A stretch of 64,000 nt of DNA from Ruminococcus flavefaciens FD-1 (GCA_000174895.1 ACOK01000001.1:1-64000), one strand, 5' to 3'. Positions 16,910-26,310 are shown, counted from the first letter of the stretch. Notes: generated by a model not told the origin, from the letters alone. Translations and numbers: made by a program.

Positions 16910-16934
16910 GCCTTCCTTTCGGGAGGCTATTTTT
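16910..16934 (+). terminator. Second terminator hairpin before the CbiK operon
   Basis: GCCTTCC (16910-16916) pairs with GGGAGGC (16921-16927) over a TTTC loop, followed by TATTTTTA. Confidence 0.7.
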
Positions 16935-16981
16935 ACGCACGATTGTACCTCTATGATGTGAAATTATAGGAGGAACTGAAA

Positions 16982-18037
16982 ATGAAAAAATTAACAGCTA
17001 TGGTATTTGCACTCGCTTTTGCAGCAGCAGCTTTTGCTTCATGCGGCGAAAACGAGACAAGCTCAGTTTCAGAGTCATCTTCTGAGGCAGCAACTACTGT
17101 TGAGGAAACAACTGCCGTGGAGACTACCGAGGAAGAGACAACAGAAGAGGAAACAACTGAAGCTGAAGAGGAAGAAGAAGCCGATGACGAGGAAGATTAC
17201 GACACAGGCGACGCTTCACTTGACGATGTCCGCAACGGCGATGATATCGGTGATAATGAGCTTCTCGTTGTAAGCTTCGGTACAAGCTTCAACGACAGCC
17301 GCCGTCTTACTATTGGTGCTATCGAGGGTGCACTTGATGCTGCATTCCCTGATTATTCAGTACGCAGAGGCTTTACTTCCAATATCATCATCGATCACGT
17401 AAACAGCCGTGACGGTGTACTCATAGATGACGTTGACGCTGCTTTACAGAGAGCTGTTGACAACGGCGTTAAGAATCTCGTTGTTCAGCCTACTCACCTT
17501 ATGAACGGTCTTGAGTACGATGAACTCAACGAGAAGGTAGCTTCATATGCAGATGCTTTCGAGAACGTTGTTTTCGGTGAGCCTCTCCTTACAAGCGATG
17601 AGGACTTCGCAAAGGTCGAGCAGGCTATCGTTGACTGGACTGCTGATTATGATGACGGTGAGACTGCTATCGTATTCATGGGCCACGGTACAGAAGCTGC
17701 TTCAAACGGTGTTTACGCTAAGATGCAGGATCTCCTCACTAAGGACGGACATACCAATTACTTCATCGGTACAGTTGAAGCTACTCCTTCACTTGATGAT
17801 GTTATGGCACTTGTTCAGGCAGGCAATTACAAGAAGGTCATCCTTGAGCCTCTCATGGTAGTTGCAGGCGACCATGCTAACAACGATATGGCAGGCGATG
17901 ATGAGGATTCATGGAAGTCAGCATTCACAGAGGCAGGCTACGAAGTTGAGTGTCTGCTCAGAGGTCTCGGTGAAAACGAGGACATCCAGCAGATGTATGT
18001 TGACCACGCTAAAACAGCTATCGATTCTATAAACTGA
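16982..18037 (+). CDS. cbiK: CbiK-like cobaltochelatase exported as a lipoprotein
   Basis: 351 residues. A lipoprotein signal (AAFASCGEN, lipid cysteine about 20) and an acidic Thr/Glu linker (to about 80) precede a CbiK-type chelatase domain: LLVVSFGTSFNDSRR, VQPTHLMNGLEYDE, FMGHGTEAASN with the metal-binding histidine, and EPLMVVAGDHANNDMAG. Classical CbiK inserts cobalt into sirohydrochlorin in the cytoplasm. A surface form under B12 control next to an importer more likely binds, loads or strips a tetrapyrrole or metal for uptake. AGGAGG lies before the ATG. It heads an operon running to about 23219. Confidence 0.9.
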   Translation: MKKLTAMVFALAFAAAAFASCGENETSSVSESSSEAATTVEETTAVETTEEETTEEETTEAEEEEEADDEEDYDTGDASLDDVRNGDDIGDNELLVVSFGTSFNDSRRLTIGAIEGALDAAFPDYSVRRGFTSNIIIDHVNSRDGVLIDDVDAALQRAVDNGVKNLVVQPTHLMNGLEYDELNEKVASYADAFENVVFGEPLLTSDEDFAKVEQAIVDWTADYDDGETAIVFMGHGTEAASNGVYAKMQDLLTKDGHTNYFIGTVEATPSLDDVMALVQAGNYKKVILEPLMVVAGDHANNDMAGDDEDSWKSAFTEAGYEVECLLRGLGENEDIQQMYVDHAKTAIDSIN

Positions 18038-18088
18038 TACGAAACAACGGCCGTCTGAAAAGGCGGCTGTGCTAATATAGGAGTAATT

Positions 18089-19027
18089 ATGAAAAAGATC
18101 AAAGCATTATTATGTGTATTCGCAGTTATGACATCTATGGCCTCATGCAGGAACAATGCAGAGGTATCTGTTCAGGAAAGCTCCGAGACCGTAACAGAAA
18201 CATCCGCTGCCGTGACTGAAACAGATGCGGAGACAGAGGCTGAAACAGAAGCAGAAACAGAGCCTCAGACCGTTCCTGCTCAGGAAGTGGGCTATGAGGG
18301 AATGGAGGCTGTGACAGCTGATGCCATCACTGACGGCGAATACGATATAACCGTAGATTCAAGCTCATCCATGTTCAATATCGAATCCTGCAAGCTTATC
18401 GTTGCTGACGGCGAAATGACTGCTGAAATGACAATGGGCGGCAGCGGCTATAAGTACCTCTATCTTGGTACTGCTGACGAAGCAGAAAATGCTGATGAAG
18501 CCGAGTACATCCCGGCTGAGGAAAAGGACGGAGTAAGCGTGTTCACTGTGCCTGTTGAGGCTCTCGACAAGAAGATAGCCTGTGCTGCATTCAGCAAGCG
18601 CAAGGAACTGTGGTATGACAGAGACCTGGTTTTCCGTGCTGATTCTCTGCCGTTTGAGGCTCTCGGTGAGGGCACTGTCGATACTGCTGAATCTCTCGGA
18701 CTTGAAGACGGAGTTTACAGCTTCGATGTTACACTTGAAGGCGGCTCAGGCAAGGCAACTGTGCAGTCTCCTGCAAAGGTAACTGTTGAAGGCGGAAAGG
18801 CTACAGCTGAGATCATATGGAGCAGCAACAAGTACGACTACATGGTAGTTGACGGCGAGAAGATCATGCCTGTCTCCACAGAAGAATTTTCAGTGTTCGA
18901 GATACCTGTGCCCGGCTTCGGATACAAAATGCCTGTGTCCGCTGATACTACAGCCATGAGCACCCCTCACGAGATAAGCTATACGCTTTTCTTTGATACC
19001 GATTCTCAGAGTACATGGGAAGACTGA
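18089..19027 (+). CDS. Lipoprotein with two similar beta-rich domains, B12-regulated operon
   Basis: 312 residues. The lipobox is SMASCRNN, followed by a Glu/Thr linker and two related domains of about 110 residues (about 62-178 and 190-312). Each opens with DG(E/V)Y(D/S)(I/F) and contains a K(L/V)-V-G-TAE strand, a YxY(M/L)xxG-like strand and a FxxPV segment. The paired Ig-like layout recalls NEAT-type surface receptors that hold haem, but the family was not confirmed. Sitting between the chelatase and the substrate-binding protein, it probably captures the ligand at the cell surface. AGGAG precedes the start. Confidence 0.75.
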   Translation: MKKIKALLCVFAVMTSMASCRNNAEVSVQESSETVTETSAAVTETDAETEAETEAETEPQTVPAQEVGYEGMEAVTADAITDGEYDITVDSSSSMFNIESCKLIVADGEMTAEMTMGGSGYKYLYLGTADEAENADEAEYIPAEEKDGVSVFTVPVEALDKKIACAAFSKRKELWYDRDLVFRADSLPFEALGEGTVDTAESLGLEDGVYSFDVTLEGGSGKATVQSPAKVTVEGGKATAEIIWSSNKYDYMVVDGEKIMPVSTEEFSVFEIPVPGFGYKMPVSADTTAMSTPHEISYTLFFDTDSQSTWED

Positions 19028-20145
19028 GATCAGCTTTTATGGTGACCGCCTGTTTTCTGCTCGTTTCATGTTCGGGCAGAAATACAGGCAGCTCTGCTTT
19101 ATCGGGATTTGAAGTAAGTGAACATATCCCTCTTGAACACGCAGAGCAGTTCACTGCCGACCGACTTGAAAACGGCTGTACTCTTGTTGATATCAGCGGC
19201 GAGAAGTACCTGATAAAGCCCGAAAATTCAGATGTTGATACTTCTGCTGTCAAGGATATGACCATTATTGAACTGCCCCTTGAAAATGTGTATTGCGCCG
19301 CATCATCAGCTATGGACCTGATAGACTCGGCAGGTTCCCTTGACATGGTATCAATGACATCCACTCAGTACAATGACTGGGGACTGGATAATGTCCGTCA
19401 GGCATTTGAAGAGGATATGCTGGTCTACGTAGGAAAATACAGCGCTCCCGATTATGAGTACATCCTCAGCGAGAATTGTCCCCTTGCAATAGAGTCCACT
19501 ATGATCTACCACAGCCCGCAGGTAAAGGAAAAGCTGGAAGAACTGGGGATACCTGTACTTGTGGAGCGTTCAAGCTATGAAAGCGACCCGCTGGCACGTC
19601 TGGAATGGATAAAGCTTTACGGCATCCTTTTCGGAAAAGAAGCAGAAGCTGAGAAGTGCTGCAAGGAGAATTTTGACAAGATAGGCGATATACTCACAGG
19701 TGAGGGAACAGGAAAGAAAGCCGCATTTTTCTACATCAATTCATCCGGAGCGGTAGTTGTCCGCAAGCCCGACGACTATGTGGCTGAGATGATACGTATG
19801 GCCGGAGGAGAGTACATATTCAGCCGTGAAGACCTTAATGCAGAGGAAAATGCCCTTTCCACAATGTCGATACAAATGGAGACTTTCTATGAAAAGGCTC
19901 ACGATGCGGATATTCTCATCTATAACAGCGATATCGTTGGCAAGGTCGATTCCCTCAGTGAACTGGTGGAACGCTACCCAATTCTCGGTGATTTCAAAGC
20001 TGTCAGGGAAAATAACCTATGGTGCACTGAGAAGAATCTGTTTCAGCAGACTACAGGTGCGGCGGAAGTCATAATGGAGCTTCACGATATTTTTACGGAT
20101 AAAGACGCAGATGACATGGAATTTTTATTCCGTCCGGAGGCATGA
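19015..20145 (+). CDS. FecB/BtuF-type substrate-binding lipoprotein
   Basis: 376 residues. The lipobox is FLLVSCSG; the mature part has two lobes joined by a long helix (about 215-245), as in class III binding proteins for siderophores, haem and cobalamin (SMTSTQYNDWGLDN, PDYEYILSENCPLAIESTM, RMAGGEYIFSRED). The start overlaps the previous gene by 13 nt, a sign of coupling; a second ATG at 19039 is possible. It would deliver the ligand to the permease whose gene starts at the next base after its stop. Confidence 0.9.
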   Translation: MGRLRSAFMVTACFLLVSCSGRNTGSSALSGFEVSEHIPLEHAEQFTADRLENGCTLVDISGEKYLIKPENSDVDTSAVKDMTIIELPLENVYCAASSAMDLIDSAGSLDMVSMTSTQYNDWGLDNVRQAFEEDMLVYVGKYSAPDYEYILSENCPLAIESTMIYHSPQVKEKLEELGIPVLVERSSYESDPLARLEWIKLYGILFGKEAEAEKCCKENFDKIGDILTGEGTGKKAAFFYINSSGAVVVRKPDDYVAEMIRMAGGEYIFSREDLNAEENALSTMSIQMETFYEKAHDADILIYNSDIVGKVDSLSELVERYPILGDFKAVRENNLWCTEKNLFQQTTGAAEVIMELHDIFTDKDADDMEFLFRPEA

Positions 20146-21168
20146 ATGAACAACAAAATCAAAAGAGCGGCGGCTTCATATATATTGCTGGCAGTACTGC
20201 TCGGAGCAGCAATCGTGCTGAATCTCTGCATGGGAAGCACCGATGTTTCGCTTCATGAGCTTATATCCGCATTAAAGGATCCCGATTCTTCACCTGTAAC
20301 GTACAGGATACTCACTCAGATAAGGCTGCCCCGTACTGCGGCGGCATTGGTGCTCGGAGGAGGACTGGCAGTTTCGGGACTTCTGCTTCAGAGCTTCTTT
20401 TCAAATCCCGTGGCAGGCCCGTACATACTGGGTATCTCATCGGGAGCAAAACTGGCAGTCGCACTTATCATGGTCTATTCACTGGCGAAAGGGATACTTC
20501 TCAGCTCGGCGGCTATGGTGGCGGCGGCATTTGCGGGAGCGCTGGCTTCGATGTTCATAGTGCTGGCAATATCGGCAAAAGTCAAGCGTATGTCAATACT
20601 CATAGTCTGCGGCGTGATGATAGGCTACATCTGCTCGGCGATAACCGAATTCATTGTCAATTTTTCCGACGATTCCAATATCGTGAACCTCCACAACTGG
20701 TCTATGGGAAGCTTTTCGGGGATACGTCCCGATGAAGCGGCTGCGGCTGCTTTCATAATTATTCCTGCGGTTGTGTGTGCATTTTTTCTCTCAAAGCCCA
20801 TGGACGCATACAGACTCGGCGAGAGTTACGCTGTAAGTTCGGGAGTAAATGTCCGACTTTTCAGAGCAGCGCTGATACTGCTGTCAAGTCTGCTTTCAGC
20901 CTGTGTTACGGCATTTGCAGGCCCTGTCTCCTTTGTGGGAATCGCTGTTCCTCACGGCGTGAAAAGTCTGTTCGGCACGTCAAAACCGATAGTGATACTC
21001 CCTGCCTGCTTTCTGGGCGGAGCGGTTTTCTGCCTTTTCTGTGACCTTATCACAAGGACGGTCTTCGCTCCTACTGAACTGAGCATAAGCACTGTTACGG
21101 CTGTTTTCGGCGCACCTGTTGTCATATGGATGCTGACTGGCCGTGAAAGGAGAATGGACAATGAATGA
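20146..21168 (+). CDS. FecCD/BtuC-type ABC permease
   Basis: 340 residues with about ten membrane segments. Typical family stretches are RLPRTAAALVLGGGLAVSGLLLQSFFSNPVAGPYILGISSGA and, near the C-terminus, the ATPase-contacting GPVSFVGIAVPHGVKSLFG region. It forms the channel of an importer for a corrinoid, haem or ferric chelate. It starts directly after the binding-protein stop and overlaps the ATPase start by 8 nt. Confidence 0.93.
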   Translation: MNNKIKRAAASYILLAVLLGAAIVLNLCMGSTDVSLHELISALKDPDSSPVTYRILTQIRLPRTAAALVLGGGLAVSGLLLQSFFSNPVAGPYILGISSGAKLAVALIMVYSLAKGILLSSAAMVAAAFAGALASMFIVLAISAKVKRMSILIVCGVMIGYICSAITEFIVNFSDDSNIVNLHNWSMGSFSGIRPDEAAAAAFIIIPAVVCAFFLSKPMDAYRLGESYAVSSGVNVRLFRAALILLSSLLSACVTAFAGPVSFVGIAVPHGVKSLFGTSKPIVILPACFLGGAVFCLFCDLITRTVFAPTELSISTVTAVFGAPVVIWMLTGRERRMDNE

Positions 21169-22276
21169 CGCTGTACTTTCGGCTAAAGGATTATCCGTCG
21201 GCTATACGGGAAAAGCCGTTCTCAGCGGCATAGAGATAACGGCGGAAAGGGGCAAGATACTGACGCTTATCGGCCCTAACGGAGCAGGCAAGTCAACTCT
21301 GCTGAAAACCCTTTGCCGTCAGCTTGAGCCTGTGGGAGGTACGGTCTTTATCGGAAAAGATGATATCTCCCGTATGAAAAGCCGTGACCTTGCAAAGAAC
21401 ATGGCTGTACTGCTTACTCAGAAGGTAAAAACTCAGCTCATGACCTGCCGTGAAGCTGTTGAGACAGGGCGATTCCCTTATGTGGGCGCACTTGCAGTCA
21501 TGGGTGATGAGGACAGAAAAAAAGTGGATGAAGCCCTTGAAATGGTGGGGGCTTCCGAATTTGCCGATAAGGATATTGACAAGCTCAGTGACGGTCAGCG
21601 ACAGAGAGTGCTGCTTGCCCGTGCGATATGTCAGGAGCCGGATATACTCATACTTGATGAGCCTGCGACTTTCCTCGATATCCGCTATAAACTGGAGCTC
21701 ATGGCACTTCTGAAAAAGCTGGCGTCAGAACGTGGAGTGAGCATAATCATGTCCCTTCATGAACTTGAACTTGCGCAGAAAGTCTCGGATATGATACTTT
21801 GCATAAAGGGCGAGTCTCCCGACAGATACGGCACTCCCGAGGAGATTTTCTCAGGCGGATATATCGAAAAGCTGTACGGCACGGAAGAAGGCAGATTCTG
21901 CGAGTATTACGGCTCGGTTGAGCTTTCGGCTGCAAAAGGTGAGCCCGAGGTTTTTGTCATAGGCGGAGGCGGAAAAGGTCTCGGTATCTACCGTCAGCTT
22001 CAGAGAAAAGGGATCCCGTTTGCTGTGGGAGTGCTGCATGAAAATGACATTGAATTTCCTGCTGCAAAGGCACTGGCTTCGGTGCTTATTGCAGAATCGG
22101 CTTTTGAACCTGTATCTGTTGAAAAAGTTTCGGACGCTATGGCAGTTATGGATAAATGCAGGTATGTGCTGTGTTCCAACCATAAATTCGGGACTATGAA
22201 CAAGGAAAATGCAAAGCTGCTGGAAAAGGCTGAAAACTGCGGAAAACTCATAAAGGATGTGGAAGATATTGGCTAA
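21161..22276 (+). CDS. FecE/BtuD-type ABC ATPase with C-terminal extension
   Basis: 371 residues from the ATG at 21161, preceded by AGGAG with 8-nt spacing; an in-frame GTG 18 nt upstream is unlikely. Walker A is GPNGAGKST, the signature LSDGQRQRV, Walker B ILILDEP and the switch histidine in SLHELEL. About 255 residues suffice for such ATPases; the last 115 form an extra domain beginning PEVFVIGGGGKGLGIYRQLQ, a glycine-rich Rossmann-like start. Its role is unknown; it might sense a nucleotide cofactor or regulate transport. Confidence 0.92.
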   Translation: MNDAVLSAKGLSVGYTGKAVLSGIEITAERGKILTLIGPNGAGKSTLLKTLCRQLEPVGGTVFIGKDDISRMKSRDLAKNMAVLLTQKVKTQLMTCREAVETGRFPYVGALAVMGDEDRKKVDEALEMVGASEFADKDIDKLSDGQRQRVLLARAICQEPDILILDEPATFLDIRYKLELMALLKKLASERGVSIIMSLHELELAQKVSDMILCIKGESPDRYGTPEEIFSGGYIEKLYGTEEGRFCEYYGSVELSAAKGEPEVFVIGGGGKGLGIYRQLQRKGIPFAVGVLHENDIEFPAAKALASVLIAESAFEPVSVEKVSDAMAVMDKCRYVLCSNHKFGTMNKENAKLLEKAENCGKLIKDVEDIG

Positions 22277-22286
22277 GGCTGAAACA

Positions 22287-23219
22287 ATGACAAAACGAAG
22301 CGTGGTACTGCTGTTTACAACGGTCTGCTGTCTGCTGTGGGGAAGCGCTTTCTCCTGCGTTAAAATCGGCTACCGTCTGACAGGGATAGGCACCGATGAC
22401 AGGATGTCACAGATGCTTTTTGCAGGAATGAGGTTTTTCCTTGCAGGCATTCTAACTCTCATATTCGGCAGTATAATCAGCGGAAAAATGCTTCTCCCCA
22501 AAAAAGGTTCAGGCCGTGAAATAGCCATATTATCACTGTTTCAGACGATCTTGCAGTACACATTCTTCTATCTTGGGCTGGCACGTACATCCGGTACGAG
22601 AAGCTCAATAATCACGGCATCGAATGTGTTTCTTTCCATAATGGTGTCATCCATCATATTCAGGACCGAAAAGCTGACACTGAGAAAAGCTTTGGGATCA
22701 CTCATAGGTTTTGCAGGAGTTGTCGTGATAAACATGGGAACATCCGACCTTGGCGGTGCAGTTCATTTCACAGGTGAGGGATTCATATTCCTCTCGGCGC
22801 TGTCATACGCCTTTTCTTCGGCTTTTATCAAGCGTTTCTCACAGCACAGCGATCCCGTTATGCTGAGCGGATGCCAGTTCGTAGTGGGTGGCGCAGTCAT
22901 GATGATGATCGGCATTATCATGGGCGGAAGGATCCCCGTTGTCAGTCTCAGCGGAATGGCGATGCTGCTTTATCTTGCCTTTGTTTCGTCAGCTGCATTC
23001 TCATTGTGGGGACTGCTTCTGAAGTACAATCCCGTTTCAAGAATAGCGGTCTTTGGTTCGATGAATCCCGTTTTCGGAGTTATCCTGTCAGCGGTGCTGC
23101 TTGGTGAAGCGGCGGAAATGAATGTGCTGAGGACGGCTGCGGCGCTGATACTGGTAATATGCGGCATTATAATAGTGAATGCGGTTTCAGCTACTGAGAA
23201 AGAGAAAGTATTAAGATAA
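22287..23219 (+). CDS. EamA/DMT-family transporter
   Basis: 310 residues with about ten membrane segments in two EamA repeats: an early LLWGSAFSCVKIGYRLTG, the mid motif KRFSQHSDPVMLSGCQFVVGG, and a late NPVFGVILSAVLLGE. The start at 22287 (MTKRSVVLLF) is chosen over an ATG at 22257 inside the ATPase gene, since only the former has AAGG at fair spacing. It is the last gene of the riboswitch operon. DMT proteins move small metabolites, usually outward; the substrate cannot be told. Confidence 0.88.
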   Translation: MTKRSVVLLFTTVCCLLWGSAFSCVKIGYRLTGIGTDDRMSQMLFAGMRFFLAGILTLIFGSIISGKMLLPKKGSGREIAILSLFQTILQYTFFYLGLARTSGTRSSIITASNVFLSIMVSSIIFRTEKLTLRKALGSLIGFAGVVVINMGTSDLGGAVHFTGEGFIFLSALSYAFSSAFIKRFSQHSDPVMLSGCQFVVGGAVMMMIGIIMGGRIPVVSLSGMAMLLYLAFVSSAAFSLWGLLLKYNPVSRIAVFGSMNPVFGVILSAVLLGEAAEMNVLRTAAALILVICGIIIVNAVSATEKEKVLR

Positions 23220-23274
23220 TTTTAAGGTTTCTTGTTTATAATACATCGTGAGGAATACGGAAGGAGAGAGTTCT

Positions 23275-23427
23275 ATGAAAAAATTCATTGATCTGTTGGC
23301 GATTTCCTCGCTTGCCGCAGTTATTCTGACAGGCTGCGGTCCTACTCGTATTACTGTTGATGAGGATGATAGCAGTAAGGTGTCAGATTCTGTTGTGTAC
23401 GTTACACCTGTGGAAACAGATGATTAA
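23275..23427 (+). CDS. 50-residue lipoprotein
   Basis: A complete short gene: TATAAT at 23237-23242, AAGGAGAG about 6 nt before the ATG, and a clear lipoprotein signal MKKFIDLLAISSLAAVILTG followed by the lipid cysteine C21. The mature part, about 30 residues, is acidic (DEDDSSKVSDS) with no recognisable fold. Its TAA is directly followed by a repeat element (23428-23600). It may be a remnant or a small envelope lipoprotein; function unknown. Confidence 0.7.
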   Translation: MKKFIDLLAISSLAAVILTGCGPTRITVDEDDSSKVSDSVVYVTPVETDD

Positions 23428-23600
23428 GGCGACATCGCACAAAGCCCGCCTGATGGCTTTGCACTGAATCTGCGGACATATTTTCCGTCATCTTGCACAG
23501 AAATCCCTTGACATACGATAGTATGCCTGCGGAATTTCTATACAATCTGACGGAAAAATCTGTCGGCGCATCTTCAGCACAAGCTTTGTGTGGTGTTGCC
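23428..23600. mobile_element. MITE-like element, family B (first copy)
   Basis: 173 bp. The termini GGCGACATCGCACAAAGC and its inverse (right end ...TTTGTGTGGTGTTGCC) form inverted repeats, and the interior is also self-complementary, so the whole folds into one hairpin. TTAA flanks both sides (23424-23427 and 23601-23604), a possible target duplication. A nearly identical copy is at 31517-31688. No transposase is encoded. Confidence 0.82.
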
Positions 23601-23625
23601 TTAACGTGCATTTTCCTGCATAAAA

Positions 23626-23659
23626 AACGCTCTTTCAGGCATTTTGTCTGAAGAGCGTT
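23626..23659. terminator. Bidirectional terminator beside the CotH gene
   Basis: AACGCTCTTTCAGGC (23626-23640) pairs with GTCTGAAGAGCGTT (23646-23659), with T/A runs on both sides. It ends the minus-strand CotH gene and readthrough from the plus side. Confidence 0.85.
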
Positions 23660-23661
23660 TT

Positions 23662-26163
23662 TTATTTCTTTTTGAATTTTGCTTTTATGGAAGATGCTTC
23701 CGAGAGTTTTACCCTGACATTTTTTCTTCTGCCGTTTGCAAGTCCCGACCATCCGTCAAACTCATATCCGTCGTATGGGATGGCAGTGATTACGAGTTCG
23801 CAGTCGTTGAAATACAGACCTTTCCAGCCTGTGCTGCTTATTTCCGGAGCGATAGTATTGATGGTGACAGTGCCCCATTCATTGTTATTGACGGTAACGG
23901 TCAGTTCGGATGTACTGCGTCCGAGGCCATAGCTTATCAGCGCTTTTGCAAGCTTTTCACGTCTGCCGTCAAAGAAATTCCTGAATGTGTTGATCTGATT
24001 CGTGTAGAAGCCGTTGTAGAGATTTCTCACTCGCCATTCGGGACCGAAACGCTTGACGTGTTCTTCCATAAGCGGAGAGTAGAGCTCATAGTATTTGTCA
24101 ATCACTTTGTCAGTGTTTTCCTTGGTGTAGTTGAGGTTTGCAAGGTCCATAACTGTATTCAGGAAAAGTTCACGGAACTCTTTGTTCTGTCGGAGCGTTT
24201 TTGAGAAAATAACGCTGTCTGAGTTTTCAAACATGGCATTTTTCAGAGCATCGAAGTCTCCGCCTCTGCCGTAGAGATATGTGGAGTATTCGGTATCATA
24301 GAGCATATACCTCCATCTTCCGTCGCCCTGTGCATCGTCCTCGGGAGTGCGAAGTTTCCACATTCGTGTATTGTTCATCCAGGCGTCGCCGTAGACATCC
24401 TGATTGTTTATGTATATCTGAGAAGCATGATAATCCGCCATACTTTGGAGATCCACCATTTCGCCAAGCTTTTCGTAGTTTTCTCTGACTGACATATCAT
24501 TGTTTCTGACAAACTTTACCAGTTCCTTGTAGTCGTCAAAGTCGCTTTGTAATCCGTCCTCAAGGTCGCCGTTTTTGATGATAACGGTATTGTCCTTGCC
24601 GTAGCCGTAGCGGTTATGGATGTAGTTGTCGCTGTAGTCCTCGGTTATCTGATAAAGCCCCCAGTATTCGCCGTTGAGAAAAGCAATGGCAGGTCTGCCG
24701 CACTGAGTCTCAAAGTCACGGTCACGGACAAGTTCCTGAAGTACAGGGTCACGGAGTTTTGTCCACGAAGCGTCATTTGCTCCGCAGCGAAGGATGAATG
24801 AATCGTATTTGCCGAGAGTATCGCCGTCCGAAGTTTCTGCATCGGGGATAAGCTCATAGTCCACTTTTCCGCTGCCGTATTTTTTTCGTGCGATAAGCTT
24901 CAGGGATTTCTGAAGATTGGCACGGGATGAGGCTCCGAAAATACGTACTCTCATATCCTGAGAGAATCCCAGGCTTCCGTCGCCCTCGAACATGTCCACA
25001 TGGACGGCTTTTTCCCATGTATTATCGTCAGGAGTGCATTTCTGAGTGAAATTCGCTGCCATCAGCCATGTTTCGTCGTTGTTGATGATACCGAAATTGC
25101 GTCCGCCTGATTTGAAGTAATCGTAATACTTGCCCGTTGTGTATATGCCCGTATCGTAGTCGAAAAGGTCGTCGGGATCAACTGCAAGGGAAAAAACAGG
25201 CATACTGTTGTACTGCTTTTCCTGGTCGATACCCACGAAATAAGAACGGGTCATAATGTCGCTGACCTGTCCGTGACTGTCGATCTCGACTGCACGTATG
25301 ACCGTGGATTTTGTGATATTCTCCGCCGGGACATAGTTCATGGCTGAACGGGGATAGGTTGCAGTCCTGTTTGCAGAAATATCATTTGGTTTATCCGAGC
25401 GGTCGTTGATCTTTATGGGACGGGTGTAGTGTTTTGATTCGGCAGTGGGTACAGAACCATCGGTGGTATAGTAGATCTCACAGTCGGGACTTCCCGTAAG
25501 CTTTACGGAAAATGAGTCCTTGTAGAATCCGCTTTCTGCCGAAAAAACAGGTCCGTTCAGATATCTTATGATACTGCTGTTGTCCTTGTCGGGAGTAGGC
25601 TTCATAACAGATGGCGATTCGTCCCATTTGTAGTAACCGAAGGAAGTATCCTCAGCAAGGGCAGGGACGTTCAGCGAATAAGTCAGTGTTCCGTCGGGGG
25701 CGGTGAGAAAGATACCTTCGCCGTCGGAGCTGATACCGAAAGGTGCAGTTATTCCGTCTGAAGCTTCTTTATCAGCGAAGATCACAAGATAGCCGTATGC
25801 GTCGATAGTGACATCGGGAAAAGTGAATTTGTATGGCTTATCCACGTTGTCGGACAGACCGTATCCTCTGAGTGAGACTGCATCAGCAGAGCCGTTGTAA
25901 AGCTCTATCCAGTCGTATCTGCTGCCGTCTGAGGCGGTTTTTCCGCTGACATTGTCCGAGCAGACCTCGCTGATCTTCACAGCGTAGATATCGTCGGGAG
26001 CGCATGAAGTGACATTTTTCAGTGAGAGCGGTTCATCACTGCGGTAACTGCTGACAATGTCTGCGATATTGCAGGTATCATCCTCAGCGTATGTCAGGGC
26101 AGGAGAAATCGCAGACAGGATCATTCCTGACAACAGTATATACTTTGCTTTATTCACTTTCAT
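23662..26163 (-). CDS. Secreted CotH-family protein with lamin-tail and chitobiase-like domains
   Basis: 833 residues. After a signal peptide (1-26) come a lamin-tail domain (about 45-150, YDWIELYNGSADAVSLRGYGLSDN), a chitobiase C-terminal-like domain (about 215-330, CEIYYTTDGSVPT), the CotH domain (about 360-740) and a C-terminal InlB-like repeat (about 755-833, DGYEFDGWSG). CotH proteins are atypical kinases; the family motif region here includes LNGEYWGLYQITEDYSDNYI and WRYMLYDTEYSTYLYG with a candidate metal-binding aspartate. CotH proteins are common in cellulosome-bearing ruminococci and may modify or hold surface proteins. Confidence 0.9.
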   Translation of the reverse strand: MKVNKAKYILLSGMILSAISPALTYAEDDTCNIADIVSSYRSDEPLSLKNVTSCAPDDIYAVKISEVCSDNVSGKTASDGSRYDWIELYNGSADAVSLRGYGLSDNVDKPYKFTFPDVTIDAYGYLVIFADKEASDGITAPFGISSDGEGIFLTAPDGTLTYSLNVPALAEDTSFGYYKWDESPSVMKPTPDKDNSSIIRYLNGPVFSAESGFYKDSFSVKLTGSPDCEIYYTTDGSVPTAESKHYTRPIKINDRSDKPNDISANRTATYPRSAMNYVPAENITKSTVIRAVEIDSHGQVSDIMTRSYFVGIDQEKQYNSMPVFSLAVDPDDLFDYDTGIYTTGKYYDYFKSGGRNFGIINNDETWLMAANFTQKCTPDDNTWEKAVHVDMFEGDGSLGFSQDMRVRIFGASSRANLQKSLKLIARKKYGSGKVDYELIPDAETSDGDTLGKYDSFILRCGANDASWTKLRDPVLQELVRDRDFETQCGRPAIAFLNGEYWGLYQITEDYSDNYIHNRYGYGKDNTVIIKNGDLEDGLQSDFDDYKELVKFVRNNDMSVRENYEKLGEMVDLQSMADYHASQIYINNQDVYGDAWMNNTRMWKLRTPEDDAQGDGRWRYMLYDTEYSTYLYGRGGDFDALKNAMFENSDSVIFSKTLRQNKEFRELFLNTVMDLANLNYTKENTDKVIDKYYELYSPLMEEHVKRFGPEWRVRNLYNGFYTNQINTFRNFFDGRREKLAKALISYGLGRSTSELTVTVNNNEWGTVTINTIAPEISSTGWKGLYFNDCELVITAIPYDGYEFDGWSGLANGRRKNVRVKLSEASSIKAKFKKK

Positions 26164-26310
26164 ACCTCCTTCCTTGAAAACATACTAAAATCTATTATAG
26201 CATAGTCTTAGCCGTTTTTCAACAAAAAAAGAATATAAATTTAGGTTATGAATTGCAATTTCTTTGATTTTGTGATATTATTATATTATTAATTTTTATG
26301 AGGTGAGACA

